Shown: positions 50,723-63,056, counted from the first letter of the stretch. The stretch: DNA of 64,000 nt from Carya illinoinensis (GCF_018687715.1 NC_056759.1:30070385-30134384); one strand, 5' to 3'. The notes: a model not told the origin generated them from the letters alone. Numbers and translations are program-made.

Positions 50723-51154
50723 ATGATAAATAATTTTTTTTAACGCTATATATGATTATTAACTATGCTCATCAAATATGTCAATTCATATATTTTTATT
50801 TTTTTAATGGTTAAATAAATGATTAATAGTAAATTTTTATATATATTTTTTATTTTGTATTTTCGATTTTTGAAAATTTTTTATTGAAATGATTGGTTAT
50901 GATCTAATTTAATAGACTTGGAGCTAAAGAACATTCAAGATTTTGAAGCAATAGGATCCGGTAAAATTAGAAAACAAATTGTCGACGTCGATCTGAGGTG
51001 GGGTAACTCATTAATTAATTAATGTCATTGTAGAGATTAGATGGGTTTGGTAAGGGGGTGACGGTGAGAACAATGCCTCGATGGTAAATTAAAAGTCTAC
51101 TTGTGGAAGAATAAAAGGAAATGGGAGATTGGAATGAAATTTTGATCCGAAGCT

Positions 51155-51186
51155 AGGAGGAGGAGGAGGAGGAGGAGGAGGAGGAG
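51155..51186. repeat. (GGA)n microsatellite
   Basis: About ten GGA units on the plus strand in intergenic DNA. Confidence 0.95.
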
Positions 51187-51406
51187 CTGAAGTCAAGTTT
51201 GCCTGTAGTGTGAAGTTGTGAACGCAATAAAGGAGTTCGGGAATTAAAGGAAGAGAGAGAGGGGTCAGGTTTCAATTAATTAAATAATCTAGTGTAGCGT
51301 TCACTATGACTTTTGTGTGTGCTTGCTTAGGTGGAACACTTACATTGGATGAGGTTGATGGTTTAACAATAGACAAATTGTCGCAAAGCGGCCCTGTACA
51401 TAATAA

Positions 51407-51580
51407 TATGGAAAAATCTAATTACAAGTACAGTTGTGTATTAATATGTATATTAATTTAATGTGATTAATCAAAAAGTAAATTTTATTAAAAATAGTAC
51501 TAATTTAAATTTTGAATATGAGAGAATTAGTATTGGTACACAGATTAGTGTACGACTTTATTTATACGTAACAAAACTCT
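51407..51580. mobile_element. MITE, ATTACAAGTA family, copy 1
   Basis: About 170 bp related to 59412-59588 and 59655-59826. Shared blocks are AATTACAAGTACAG, AATCAAAAAGTAAATTTTAT and AAAACTCTAATAAT. Confidence 0.7.
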
Positions 51581-51719
51581 AATAATATATGCTGATGGAT
51601 TGATATATTGAAAACTATAAAATTTAAAATTTAAAAGTTGAATTTGAAAAGAAAACTAATAAAATAAGTATAGTATGTAAAATTATAAATATATGTGGTA
51701 TTACTCTTCGCATATTAAC

Positions 51720-52223
51720 CAAAGTTTTGAATACCGTTTTAGTGATCGTTTCTGTTAAGGCACTGGAATGAAATATTTCGATACGAGTACCATTTTAGAA
51801 TAATCTATATATAATAAATTAATTATATATATAAATTATATTTCAAAATAATATCAATATAAGTTTTATAAAACTCAATAATACTTCTAAGTTCTTAATC
51901 CAATTGTTTAAAACAAATAATCACTCATTTTTATCACGAAAATAGGAATAGTGATTTGATTTTTAGTCCTTGAAAAAAGGGGATTAGAAAAAGTTAAAAA
52001 AATAGTCTTCCGATATTAGAATTGGTTTGAAAATTATGAAAAAAAATCAGAATTTTTACATTAATTACGAAAAGTCACTAATTTCTGCCGGTACTAGTAC
52101 TGGCTGATACACCAAAAATAAGTCAGTATTTGACCTGGTACGAAATAGATGAATTTCCTGTACCGATTACTATTCTGATACGATAAATATCTACCATAGT
52201 ACAATACAAAATTTAAAACTTTG
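51720..52223. mobile_element. hAT-like element with 8-bp duplication and internal empty site
   Basis: Ends CAAAGTTTTGAATACCG and (reverse complement) CAAAGTTTTAAATTTTG. Flanks ATATTAAC (51712-51719) and ATATTAAT (52224-52231). The paralogous unit at about 43200 reads CATATTAACGCTATATTAC without any insertion. Confidence 0.88.
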
Positions 52224-52679
52224 ATATTAATGCTATATTACAAAAACAAACTAGCAAAAAACAAACGAAAAAATAACTATTTACATCTCATGTCATGTAA
52301 GAACAACCCGGTTGATTGCACTATAATACAGATTTAAGAAGACGGAAAAGCAAAATAATTTCTTATTCCACGATAATCAATTATACTGCAAGAAGGACAA
52401 GGCGTTGTACGGCACTAGAGATAAAAGCAAAGGAGTGAATAATTAAACAAGTTTGCCCAATTGGTGTGACGCTGCAAATTGTTTTTAATTTTTATTCTTT
52501 ATTTTAAATGTTTTTAACACTAATAGCCATTTCTTTAATCATTAACTAAAATAAATATTAAAAATAAAATACAATACATGAATAGTTAAATTGAGGGAAC
52601 AAATTCAATTAACACTATCATTTTCCATTAAACAAACTCATTGGAACGTCAAATACAAAAAACCAAGACATGCACATCA

Positions 52680-53020
52680 TCAAGTACTTACTCTTCAATG
52701 GTTGGTAGAAGCTAAGGTGTTTCCAACGTTAATGACAAATCGTTATCTAACATCACCTTGTTAAGGTAGTTTATTAGAATAACCTCAATGTCTACTCTGA
52801 TGTTATGTGATGAACAAGTTGATGGAATTCTGAGTTATAACATAGGGAAAAGTAAGTGGTTGATCTAAAAGGAAATGACCCATAGGCAGAGGAAAGACTA
52901 GTAGCTCAAGCGGCTTTTCTGGTGAACCCAACATAACAAGCTTTCCATTAGACTTTAACATACCAATTAAGGGTAGAATGGAATAAGATACTATATTTAG
53001 TATATCATCAAACGTGCCCT
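52680..53020 (-). pseudogene. CAD-like pseudogene fragment, duplicate of 43484-43920
   Basis: Exon 5 and exon 4 remnants on the minus strand, with the same 22-bp deletion (about 52757) as the 43.5-kb fragment. A further deletion removes the upstream half of exon 5 and the start of intron 4. Not functional. Confidence 0.87.
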
Positions 53021-53071
53021 ACCCGTTCTCCCAAAACGGCATCGTTTTGGCTCCTTTAGTGAAACCCTAAA

Positions 53072-53074
<3 letters not shown>

Positions 53075-53135
<61 letters not shown>
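53075..53135. repeat. CT microsatellite
   Basis: About 30 CT units; only short in the paralogous unit A near 43985. Confidence 0.95.
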
Positions 53136-53137
<2 letters not shown>

Positions 53138-53971
53138 CACCGTCTCCCATTCACTCTAGTGACCCTCCCCCCCAACCCGTGAGCTTCACACACCACCACA
53201 GCACACCCATCTGTTCTCACCATGTGTCGTCGAGCTCAATCCCTCCTTTGCCACCTCTGACCATTGCACATCTCTCCATTCCTAGCCTCGCCTTGTATCA
53301 CTCGATTATCTCTCCTTCACCCCCTGACGGTCACTCTCATAGATCATATTGGTCCCTCCCTCCTCTCCTAACTCTCACTATCTCTCTCTATCCCTCATCC
53401 TTTGTTTCCCACAGTTAGTGCTTCTTGGACGTCGCAATCCACCGAACACTAGAACACTCACCACCCATAGATCCTCTGACCGCCTCCCATTCTCCTCCCT
53501 CTCATCTCTTGGTCTCACCTCTCTTAGATCCATCTAATGTCTCTTTCTCTCATTTAGGGTTTCCGCCACTGCCATCCGCCACTTCGACACACTCATACAC
53601 CATTGTAGATCCTCACCTCTAGCTTAGCCATTGACCACCACTAACACACCCACACTTTCTCTTTTCCATCCTCAAAAGGGATAGGTCACTCCGTCGTGGT
53701 GCACCACACATAGTGGGCTCCACTCCCTCTTGGCCTTAGTTATCCCTTAGTTCTCCCTCATCCATTTCTTATGCTCCCTTTCACCCTTTCTATTTTGACT
53801 CTGTTGTGGGCATCAAAGCTCCTTTGCCTCTTTCTCACTTTTCCCTTGCCTCAAACACTTTGCCCATCTTTTTGAGCCACTACTAGGGCTCTAAACTACC
53901 ACCACTACCTCTGCTGTCACCAACCTCTCATCCCTGTCCCTCTCTGTCCTCATTGTTGTATGCCCCTCCAA

Positions 53972-53972
<1 letters not shown>

Positions 53973-54026
<54 letters not shown>
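53973..54026. repeat. CT microsatellite
   Basis: About 26 CT units, absent or very short at the matching point of unit A (near 44830). Confidence 0.95.
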
Positions 54027-54028
<2 letters not shown>

Positions 54029-54379
54029 TAAATCTTAGTCCTCTCCCTCTGAAGATATAGATCGTTGGCCACCCTGCCTTAGTCATCCCTCCCACCCAAC
54101 TTTTGTTTCAATCGCTTGAACATAACATAGGTTAATAATCATAGATGTGGCTTTTCAAGGCAACATATCAGTTTTCATGATCTACCTGCATTCTCTATTC
54201 CACTATTCAACAACACCATTGCCCATGCAACCATTGGGTCACTTGTTGGTGGTAACTCTCACGACCAGCAGCAGAGCTCAGGATGCTTTGACCATTTAGA
54301 AAGTTTTCCGCCAAGCTGTAAGTGGTACTTATTACTAACTTTGAAAATAATTGTTGATGGAAACTATAAAATTGTGATT

Positions 54380-54570
54380 TGTGTAGTCTGGTCATGGTTC
54401 TATGTGGTGTTCGAGGGTCCCTATAAAGCGTTGGGATTGAATTTGTAGATTGGTTATGGTTCTGTGTGGTGGTCGAGGGCCTCTATGAAGCGTTGGGATT
54501 GAAATGGCAATTTGCTTGTGATTATGTGAGGTGGTCGATGGCCATTGTGAAGTGTGGGGATTGAATTTGC
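54380..54570. repeat. minisatellite, three units of about 65 bp
   Basis: GTGGTCGAGGGCC...GTTGGGATTGAA units, one more than in the paralogue at 45190-45320. Confidence 0.75.
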
Positions 54571-55114
54571 TATTTAAATTAGTGTGTTTTTCATAATAAA
54601 TATTGTTGTTGTAATGTCATTCCTCATGCAATAACTGATGCATTTTATGATGCATTGTAATTGACACATGTTCATGATAATCTTTCCATTGAGTTCTGAT
54701 TTTGTGTGTAAGTTGAAACTAGTAAAATTGTTGGATTTGGTGTCAAAAGATTTTGAGTGTTTGTGTATCACGATCCTGAGTTGTCGCCGAGCAGCAACTT
54801 GCTCGGGCAAGACAGTAACACTCTAAAGTAGATGGGTCACCAAAGTTTTGAATACGATAGAGTCTGGGAAGTGGAAGCTTAGGCGTCAATAGTGGATAAC
54901 ATGATCTAACTTTTGAGGTAATAATCCTTAAGATCCATAAGTGTTGTAGGATATGTATTTGAGGAGCAGGAGGCTTTGCCCTGCATTGGGATTTTAGACG
55001 TGATGTGTTATTGGGAGAACTTGTTATGGTCAATGCTAGAACCTATGTAAGTAGAGGTAGAGAATACTGACTCCATAAGTCCTTGGGGATTAATTTTAGT
55101 CATGTAAAGCAAAT

Positions 55115-55140
55115 TTCTATAAGGGGGGAGGATGTGAAGC
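55115..55140 (+). other. polypurine tract and LTR start
   Basis: AAGGGGGGAGGA directly followed by TGTGAAGCCTAAC. This is the usual junction between an LTR-retrotransposon interior and its 3' LTR. Sequence just after (CCAAAATGATGTTGTTTTGG, AAACCCTAATTTCC) resembles the LTR-like part of units A and C. Confidence 0.55.
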
Positions 55141-55521
55141 CTAACTAGCAACTAAGGCCCAAGTCGTTATAGGACTGGCAAGCCCACCACCAAAATGATG
55201 TTGTTTTGGTCCTCTGAAACCAACAAACCCTAATTTCCTCACCTTTCCCTTCTCTTCTCTCTCTCTCTCTGTTCCCACCATCTCCCATTCCTCTCCTCGT
55301 GACTAACAATGCCTCCCTCTCTAGCTCAATCTCCCATCCCTCACCTCTCTGTCCCTCAATCTCTCTCCCACCCTGTTTCTCTTTGCAATTTTTCATCTCC
55401 TAGTTTATTTTGCATCTAGTGTGCCGCTGCCACCCAAGTCCAACACCATGTCCCTACCTAGGTTGTCGCATAAATAGACCAACCACACAGAAGTCCTACC
55501 AAAACCAGAATAGCTCACATG

Positions 55522-56129
55522 TAGGGATGTAAAAATAAACCTAAAAATTGGAAAATCGGCTCGGACTGTTTGGTTCGGTCTGGCTTTCGACCGGTCTGGC
55601 TTTCGACCGGTTTGGTTCGGAATTGGTTCCTTCATTTTAAAAACCGGTCAAATATGGATCGGAATCAGTTTTTAGTTTTTCAATTCCGGACCAGACCGGT
55701 TTAGATATTATATATATTTTATTGATTTTTAATATTATATATAATATATTTTGTATTATATGTAATTTTTTTATATATAATATATATAATTATATATGAA
55801 ATAATATATTATAATTTATAACATAACATTTTAATCTTAAACATGAATATTTATTTGATCATATGTTTTAAATATAAAATATATCTATTAAATACATTTT
55901 ATTGCCTAATAAATTTTCAACATATTTTTTTTTTAATAAATGCATTAGTAATACTAATATAAATAATATATTAAAACTGAAAAGCTAGACCGAACCTGAC
56001 CTGAACTGGTAAAACCGGAAGTATTGGTTTAAGGGATAACCGATGCGTAATTGGTTTTAAAAAATACACAACCGATATTACCAGTTTGATTCTAAATTTT
56101 GTCTAAAACTGGACTGGTTCACACCTCTA
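55522..56129. mobile_element. hAT-like element, CCGGTTTGG family, with empty site in tandem copy
   Basis: Ends TAGGGATGTAAA and TTCACACCTCTA. Flanks CTCACATG (55514-55521) and CTGACATG (56130-56137) match 7 of 8. Subterminal CGGTTTGGTTCGG-like repeats surround an AT-rich core. The tandem copy near 56820-56845 is uninterrupted. Same family as 63057-63769. Confidence 0.87.
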
Positions 56130-56517
56130 CTGACATGCATATAAGTGTTCTCTTTTAAGACAAGTTTAACACGACTAAAACAAAATTTACGACTTCATCA
56201 ACAAAATGCTAAATATTCATTAATGTTGCGCGTAGCCACGTCTTGAGAAATTTCGAACAAACCTCAAAGCATCGATCAATCATATCTTGGGGGATTTTCA
56301 AGGTGCTGTTGGGCTTCGTTATTGACATAAGATTATCACGAATTAGTATTTAATACCCTCTAAGAAGTTTAAGTAGACGTACGGAAAAACTCATATACCT
56401 TCTTATTCGACATTGATTAATTATACTTTAATTGTAAGGAGATCAATAATCATGTTTTGCTCGAGAAGAATGGAACATTGAGTACTTGATGATACCAAGG
56501 CAAAAATTTGCGTTTGA

Positions 56518-56588
56518 CGAGATTTCAATAGACAATTAAAGGCAAAATTGAATGCATAGCAGATATTGTATCTAGCATAGACATGCCC
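56518..56588 (-). pseudogene. CAD-like exon 4 relic
   Basis: About 70 bp aligning with part of exon 4 (text equivalent to SVHSI..LIGL region: AGATATTGTATCTAGCATA, AATAGACAATTAAAGG). It abuts the tandem repeat copy at 56594. Confidence 0.7.
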
Positions 56589-57253
56589 AGACCAGCAGTG
56601 CCTCCCTCCATTGCCCAATCTCCAATTCCTCTTCTCTCCTTTCCTCAAGCTCTCTTCTCCCGCTCGCAATCTCTCTCCCTCTCTGTTTCTCTTTGCAATT
56701 TTTCATCTCCCCGTTGGTTACACAACCAATGTTTTGTGAGCACCCACGCCCAACATCATGTCGCTGGTTAGATTGCCGTGCAACGAGACCCACCCCGTAG
56801 AAGTCATACCAAAACTAGAACAATTCACTTGGATGTATATAGGTGTTCTCATTTAAGACGAGTTTGACCTGACTAAAACCAAATTTACGACATCATCAAC
56901 AAAACACTAAGAATGCATTAATCGCAGCCATGTATTGAAAATTTTCAAAAAAAGTTAGAAGCATCGATCAATCATATATTGGGGGACTTATTATAAGGTG
57001 CTGTTGGCTCAAGATTATGATCAGGGATTACGAGTTAATACCCTGTAAGAAATTGAAGTAGATAAATAGAAAATTTCAAATATTTTCTTATTCGACATTT
57101 ATTAATTATACTTTAATTAATTAATATAATTTAATATAATCAAATTGCTCGGTATAAAAGCAAAACTTGACCAATATTTAAAAAAAAAAAAAAAAATCCA
57201 TTGACACAAATAATACAAGAAAACTAAGACAAGCCGATTGATTGAGGTAGTCT

Positions 57254-58822
57254 TCAGTTGGAGGAAGCCAAGCTATTTCCAATGTCAATGACAAATCGGT
57301 ATCTGACATCACCCTTAGCAAGACGCTCCATTGCCTTGTTAACGTAGTCTATTGGAATAACCTCAATGTCTGCTGTGATGTTGTGTTCTGCCGCAAAGTC
57401 TATCATCTCCTGAATTTCCTTCATTCCTCCGGTCGCACTACCCGCAACCATCTTCCTTCCTGTTCAAGCTAATCTTATTAAGTACTCTATAGGTAGAAAA
57501 GAACAAAACGGAACACCAAGTACTTAATCATAATGAAGAAAACATTTGTGATAAACTTAAATGAAATTACCCGTAAGTAGAGGAAAGACGGGTAGCTCAA
57601 GCGGTTTTTCCGGTGCACCCAACGTAATAAGCTTTCCATGAGATTTCAATAGACCAATTAAGGGTAAAATCGAATGCACAGCAGATACTGTATCTAGTAT
57701 ACCATCAAACGTGCCCAGGCTAGCCTGCACAAATTTAATACTTGTCACAACCATTCCTTAAATGGCTGCATCTGGTCACAGGGAGCATCAATTAATCAAT
57801 GGGAACAAGAAGTCTTATAGTTTAACATTTACCTCCAATTGTTCTTGGTTAGAGCTAAGCAAAAATGAGTCAGCACCAAGATGTTCCAAAGCTTCATCTT
57901 TCTTGCTAGAGGAGGCACTAATTACCGTCACTTTTGCTCCAAAGGCTTTGGCAAATTTAACACCCACATGACCAAGCCCACCAAGGCCAACGACCCCAAT
58001 GTGTTTACCTGGCTCTGCTAACCCATAATATTTCAATGGGCTATAAACTGTGATTCCAGCACAAAGGAGAGGAGTAGCAGCATCAAGTGGCATGTTTTCA
58101 GGGAATCGGAGGATGTAGCGCTCATCAGCTACCATGGTGTCTGAGTAGCCTCCGTATGTAACTGTTCCATCGTAGTAACACGCACCGTAGGATAATATCA
58201 TTTTTGGACAGTAAACTTCAAGGTCATTGTTACAGTTCTCGCAGGAGTGGCATGCACCAACCACGCATCCTACTCCCACTTTGTCTCCCACTTTAACTTT
58301 CTTCACTCCGCTCCCCACTTCTGTCACTTCCCCAACAATTTCGTGCCTGCAGTTGAATGGAATTTCCAATTTCATGTCAGTACTTACTTTGTGCTCCAAA
58401 AATGGACGTGTTTCCTGACATTGTTTTGGGCTAAAAATCACATTGATTTCCAATATGAACAGAAAGCGCAGCACATTGTGCTCTTGTATATGAATAAAAT
58501 CATGCATTCTTAAACAAACACAAAAATTACTCTAGATAACATTATATTGGATCATTAACATGATCTAAAGTGTACACTTGTAGTGATGAGATAGAAATTT
58601 ACCCAGGGACAAGTGGGTATATGGATGTGCCCCATTCGTTCTTGACCATGTGAAGGTCCGAGTGGCATATCCCACAGTAAAGAACTTTGAATCTTACATC
58701 CTTTTCTCCAGTTGCCCTGCGAACATAGCATTTTAGCACAATTCGAAAACTCATAAACATGAGAAAGTATAAAGAGAAAGAAAAATGCAATAACAATCAA
58801 TGAAGTAGGAATGTAAGAATAG

Positions 58823-58868
<46 letters not shown>

Positions 58869-58967
58869 CCTTCTGGAGAATTTGAAAGGTGAAAGGACGC
58901 CAGAAGAATCTCTGGCTGCCCATCCTACTGCCTTGATGGGGTGCTCTTCCTCCGGTGTTTTTGCCAT
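57254..58967 (-). CDS. CAD-like / probable mannitol (8-hydroxygeraniol-type) dehydrogenase, intact
   Basis: Zinc-dependent, NADP(H)-using medium-chain alcohol dehydrogenase of the cinnamyl-alcohol-dehydrogenase superfamily; exact substrate cannot be told from sequence. Exons 5'->3': 58967-58870, 58716-58603, 58346-57833, 57724-57571, 57459-57254; 1086 nt, 361 residues, all junctions GT..AG. Catalytic zinc ligands C50, H72 (GHE motif, E73) and C166. Structural zinc cysteines C103, C106, C109, C117. Rossmann GLGGLG at 191-196, followed by [12 protein letters not shown], whose Ser-x-Ser-x-x-Lys pattern fits NADP preference. Length is normal for the family. Intron 1 holds a GA microsatellite (58827-58865). 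It is the only complete member of the local cluster. Confidence 0.94.
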
Positions 58968-59117
58968 TGATTTTCTTTGTTTTTTTCTCTAAAGCGACAA
59001 TGAACCAATAGAAGTAGTAATAACAAATGAGGGAGAGTTTATGGAGAGAACTTGGGCGTAGAAAAAGGGAAACATGTGTTGTTTGGGGATGGCCAAGCCT
59101 GTGATCATAAGCTTTTG

Positions 59118-59128
59118 ATATATATACG
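59118..59128 (-). promoter_or_regulatory. TATA-like box of the intact CAD-like gene
   Basis: Minus strand GTATATATATC about 155 bp upstream of the ATG at 58967; spacing fits a short 5' UTR. Confidence 0.5.
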
Positions 59129-59411
59129 AAGGGAGTAGGGACGGTTGGGATTTGGAATTTAGGATGGGATGACGTATTGGGTGAGCGAAAGCTAGTGAGT
59201 ACCTTGAGGTAATGGCTTTCGTAATGTTGGGATGATTGTACGTGGTGCCCAGGGCAAGTAGTGCTCTCGTTGAACGTTCTTATGCAGGTGGATGGCTGAC
59301 GTACTCGATTAGCTATTAAGAATGTGACTACCTCTGTACGACTGTACGTATCTTCCGTTCACGAATCTTTAAGCGCGACTCCACTCGGTGACTCGACTAA
59401 TGCACATTCGT

Positions 59412-59588
59412 TTAGGAGTTTTGCTATATACAAGTACAGCCACGTACTAATCTGTGTATCAATACTGATTTATTCATATTTAAAATTTAAATTAATACTG
59501 TTTTCAATAAAATTTATTTTTTGACCAATCACATCACATTGGTGCACAGATTAGTGCACAATTGTGCTTGCAACTATATTTTTCCTTC
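59412..59588. mobile_element. MITE, ATTACAAGTA family, copy 2
   Basis: About 175 bp starting near GAGTTTTGCTATATACAAGT and ending CTTGCAACTATATTTTTCC. Related to the copies at 51407 and 59655. Confidence 0.7.
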
Positions 59589-59599
59589 GTTCAGATATA

Positions 59600-60625
59600 A
59601 TCAAATATATTATTGATTATATGTATATAATTTATTACCATATATTAATATTATGAAAAAAATTTAATTACAAGTATAACTACGTATTAATATATACATC
59701 AATCTAATGTAATTAGTCAAAAAGTAGATTTTATTAAAAATAATATTAATTTAAATTTTAAATATAAAAAAATCAATATTGATACGTAAATTAATATGCA
59801 ACTTTACTTGTAAATGGTAAAACTCTAATATTATTTTAGGTGTCTATAGATTTGTATACATATATGTATATGAATTAATATTCTATTTATCTTTTTTAAT
59901 ATAATAATTAGTTACTTAAATATATAAATTTATTAATCTTAGTATATAATTAATTACTAGTCTTTTACTTGTGCAGTTGAATAGATTTGCTTATTTTAAA
60001 TATTGATCAAATTATATTTACATTTATATTCTATACTAATCAACATTCGTTAACTGAACTAATCAACATTCTTTCAGATATAATTAAAAATCATTTTCGA
60101 TTGCTGCCCTATCTTTCCGCTTTTTCTAATTAAAGACCAAGTCAAGTGAGAGGAGAAATGGTGGTTCCTTCCAATTAATCCTGATCAATATGTTGTAGCA
60201 CATCTCTCTTTACTATAGTTTTTAGTTGCATTTTATAATGATCTGTTTATCAGACTATTTAAAAATTGTCACCAAATGATCTCCCTTTGAGGGAATCGGG
60301 TTGAAGCCAATCTTTTAGCTCCGATCACCCTCATTTGTTCTTTCTCTTTTGTGTTGTAATGTGTGTTGACTTTGAAAAGATTATAGAGGAGTACTCTCAC
60401 TCTATCGAACTTATTTTGCATCCGCTAGTTTATCTATAAATGTCTTATTTGTTGAGAAAAAAGTTAAATATATTATTGATTATATGTATATAATTTATTA
60501 CCAGTTATTAATATTATTTTAGGTGTCTATAGATTTGTATACATATATGTCTATGAATTAATATTCTATTGATCTTTTTTAATATAATAATTAGTTACTT
60601 AAATGTATAAATTTATTAATTTATA
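59600..60625. repeat. local direct duplication with MITE in one copy
   Basis: Text at 59600-59654 plus 59827-59940 reappears contiguous at about 60466-60625 (GATTATATGTATATAATTTA, TTTTAGGTGTCTATAGATTT). Confidence 0.85.
59655..59826. mobile_element. MITE, ATTACAAGTA family, copy 3, with empty site
   Basis: 172 bp flanked by AATATTAT at 59647-59654 and 59827-59834. The duplicate at about 60510 carries a single AATATTAT, the pre-insertion state. The 8-bp duplication points to hAT. Confidence 0.87.
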
Positions 60626-60639
60626 TTCTATACTAAATT

Positions 60640-61780
60640 TTGTATTTGAAAAGGATCTTCTTGACCTTTGCGATGAAAAGTTACTCATTAATTTTTTCAA
60701 TTCCCTTTCATGCATTTGTAAGTAATCTTTAAATTTAAAGATCTATCAATGTGATGTACAACTGTTTTTGTTGGAAAAACTACATGTGACTTCCCTACCT
60801 AAACGTGGTCATAGTCCGCCTGCTGGAAGCCAGGCAAGAGGATCATGTGTTATATAATTTATTTTATTTAAAACGGGATGTAAAAGTTTTAGTCCTTAAT
60901 TAATTCTAAACAAAAAAAGTTAAAATAAATTATAAGAAAAATAACTTTTTGGGTCTAAAGGATTTCGGTCAACGCTCAAATTGAAGTTAAAAGATACAAT
61001 TTGTGGCAAAATTCCGTTCGCCGCTAGAGTTCTCGCAAATGATGCCATTCGGCGATTCAACACTACATAGTTTTAATAAGGCTAAAATTTTAATTTTTGC
61101 GGCGTCTTTGGTCGCCACAAAAGCCATCACAAGAAAAATAGCTTTTTTGCAACTAGTTCTTTGACAATAATTTTTAGTTGGCCACAAAAATTCAATTTTT
61201 TCATTCCCGTTGTTTTATTCTAATGATTTTGAGTTCATCGCTAAAAATAAGGTTTTGTGATCAAATTAAAATTGTCGCAAACAAATCTGTCGCTAAATGT
61301 GACATTTAAGTATTTTTTTTCCTCATATTTTTCCCCAATCCTCGAATGCCCTAACCTCCCTTTTTCCCTCATGTGCACCCCCCATGACTCCCACTCTCCT
61401 TGCACTTCCCCTGCTCTATGACATCGACTTGCTGCTGTGCTTGTGTTGGGGACCTCGGTCTAGTCTCCAAACATTAGGGGTCCATGGGTCTCGCGTCGCC
61501 TTATGATGACCGAATGTTCCTCTTCGTCTTGCTTGGTCTTGGCTAGGATATGATAATGAAGGGTTCCTAGGTTAATGAAGGTATGATGTTTAGTGATAGA
61601 TTTGATGATGATAATGAGTTCGGGTGATCTAAGTAGTGAATTTGTGTGTTTGATGCCAAGTGGAACGAGTTGATGGTTGCCCTTGATGTTGGTGCCACTT
61701 GGATGATACTTAGGGTTGGTATGGTGAAGTGTAGTTAGGGTTTTGGGTGGTGGCTAAAGGGGATTACGAAATTGGGAAGT
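60640..61780. other. intergenic region
   Basis: Contains transposon-like debris at 60930-61330 (repeated GTCGC/GCGAC and AAGAAAAATAGCTTTTTTG words similar to CACTA-type ends). No gene. Confidence 0.4.
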
Positions 61781-61784
61781 GGTG

Positions 61785-62290
61785 TATTTGGGTTGGAGTC
61801 TAGGATGGGTTGTTAGGGTTTGGAAGGTGTTTGAAAGAGTCTAGGGTTGCTCCTTGACTTTAGGGATTGGCTAAGGTAAGATGAAAAATGTAGGATTTGA
61901 ATATGGTAAGAGGATGAAGTTGAATGGTGTTTGAATGAGTCTAGTGTTGTTCCTAGAGTGTAGGGATTTGGAGATGGAAAATAGGGTTTGTATGATGGGT
62001 AAGGTGGCTAGGGTTTGTTTAGGACTTGGAGTTTGACTAAGGCAATGGATGTATTTCGAATTTAGATGGATTGGAAGATGGAAGATGAGTTCCTAAAAGG
62101 GAAGAAATGATTTAGGGATTAGGGTATTTCTGCTAAGGCAAGAGTGGAGTGAGGGATTTAAAGTTTGAGTGATTCTAGGGTAGTTCCTAGAATGAAGGGA
62201 TTTGATATGGCTAGATGGGATGAAGGGAAAAGGTGATTGAGAAATTTTAGGATGTCTCCTAGAATTTAGGGATCAAATTTGGTGAGTAAG
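61785..62290. repeat. degenerate tandem repeat (about 110-140 bp units)
   Basis: At least four units around GTCTAGGGTTGCTCCTTGAC, GTCTAGTGTTGTTCCTAGAG, TTCTAGGGTAGTTCCTAGAA and TTTTAGGATGTCTCCTAGAA, each followed by T/A-TTTAGGGAT. Confidence 0.65.
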
Positions 62291-62993
62291 ACCAATCACT
62301 AAAAATGAAGGAGAATGGATAGGGGAAGGCAATTTGGGATCCTAAAGTTTAGGAATTCCCTAGATGGATAGTGATGGGCGGCTAGGGTTTGTGGAAAAAT
62401 GGTAGGAGGGCGCTTTGGGAAGTGTTGGCCGAATATGGACTATGGGAAACAAGGTGGTAGGCGTGTGGTGTTCGGAAAATGGATTAAAGCTAGAGAAATG
62501 ATGAACACGATGGAAGGATACGAAGAACACGTATGAACAATATAAACACAAAGGATAACAACTCAACAAGGGAAGAAGAAGACTTTCTTTTTGGTATTTG
62601 TAGATATTTTGAGAAATCAAGAATAAGAGTAATAAGGGTTAGGATATGTTTGATATGCAAGGAAACATAAGAACAAATAGGAAAATATATGGAAGAACAA
62701 AGATAGATAGATAAAGAGATTCAACACTTATTCACGAATTGCAAGGTGATGAAACAAAGATAGATAAATGGACAACACCTATTCACGAATTGTAAAATGT
62801 TAATCTTCTCATTGGGATTCACGAATTGCACGAAAAGAACCCAAGTGCAAAAGCACCGAAAGTGTTCACAATAACACACCAAACCGTTCCACAAAGGAAA
62901 ATATGCCAAATGGTAAAAGATGCAAATGAAATACCTAAGGGTCCTATTTATAGAGCTTACAAGTTAGAAACCCCCAAAAGGCCCCTAGCAAAA

Positions 62994-63024
<31 letters not shown>

Positions 63025-63025
63025 A
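62994..63025. repeat. (AAAT)n microsatellite
   Basis: Eight AAAT units just left of the hAT-like element. Confidence 0.95.
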
Positions 63026-63056
63026 CTAAAAGCAATAATATAGTGATAGATGGGTC

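Larger units (their letters stand above)
51560..54780. repeat. segmental duplication unit C
   Basis: Second copy of unit A (43090-45470), longer because of the hAT-like insertion at 51720-52223, expanded CT tracts and a third minisatellite unit. Confidence 0.85.
55305..57120. repeat. tandem duplication 55305-56420 / 56594-57120
   Basis: The two copies share TCTGTTTCTCTTTGCAATTT, CCAACACCATGTC/CCAACATCATGTC, AGCATCGATCAATCATAT and GGTGCTGTTGG in order. The first copy is longer by the 608-bp hAT-like element at 55522-56129. Confidence 0.85.
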
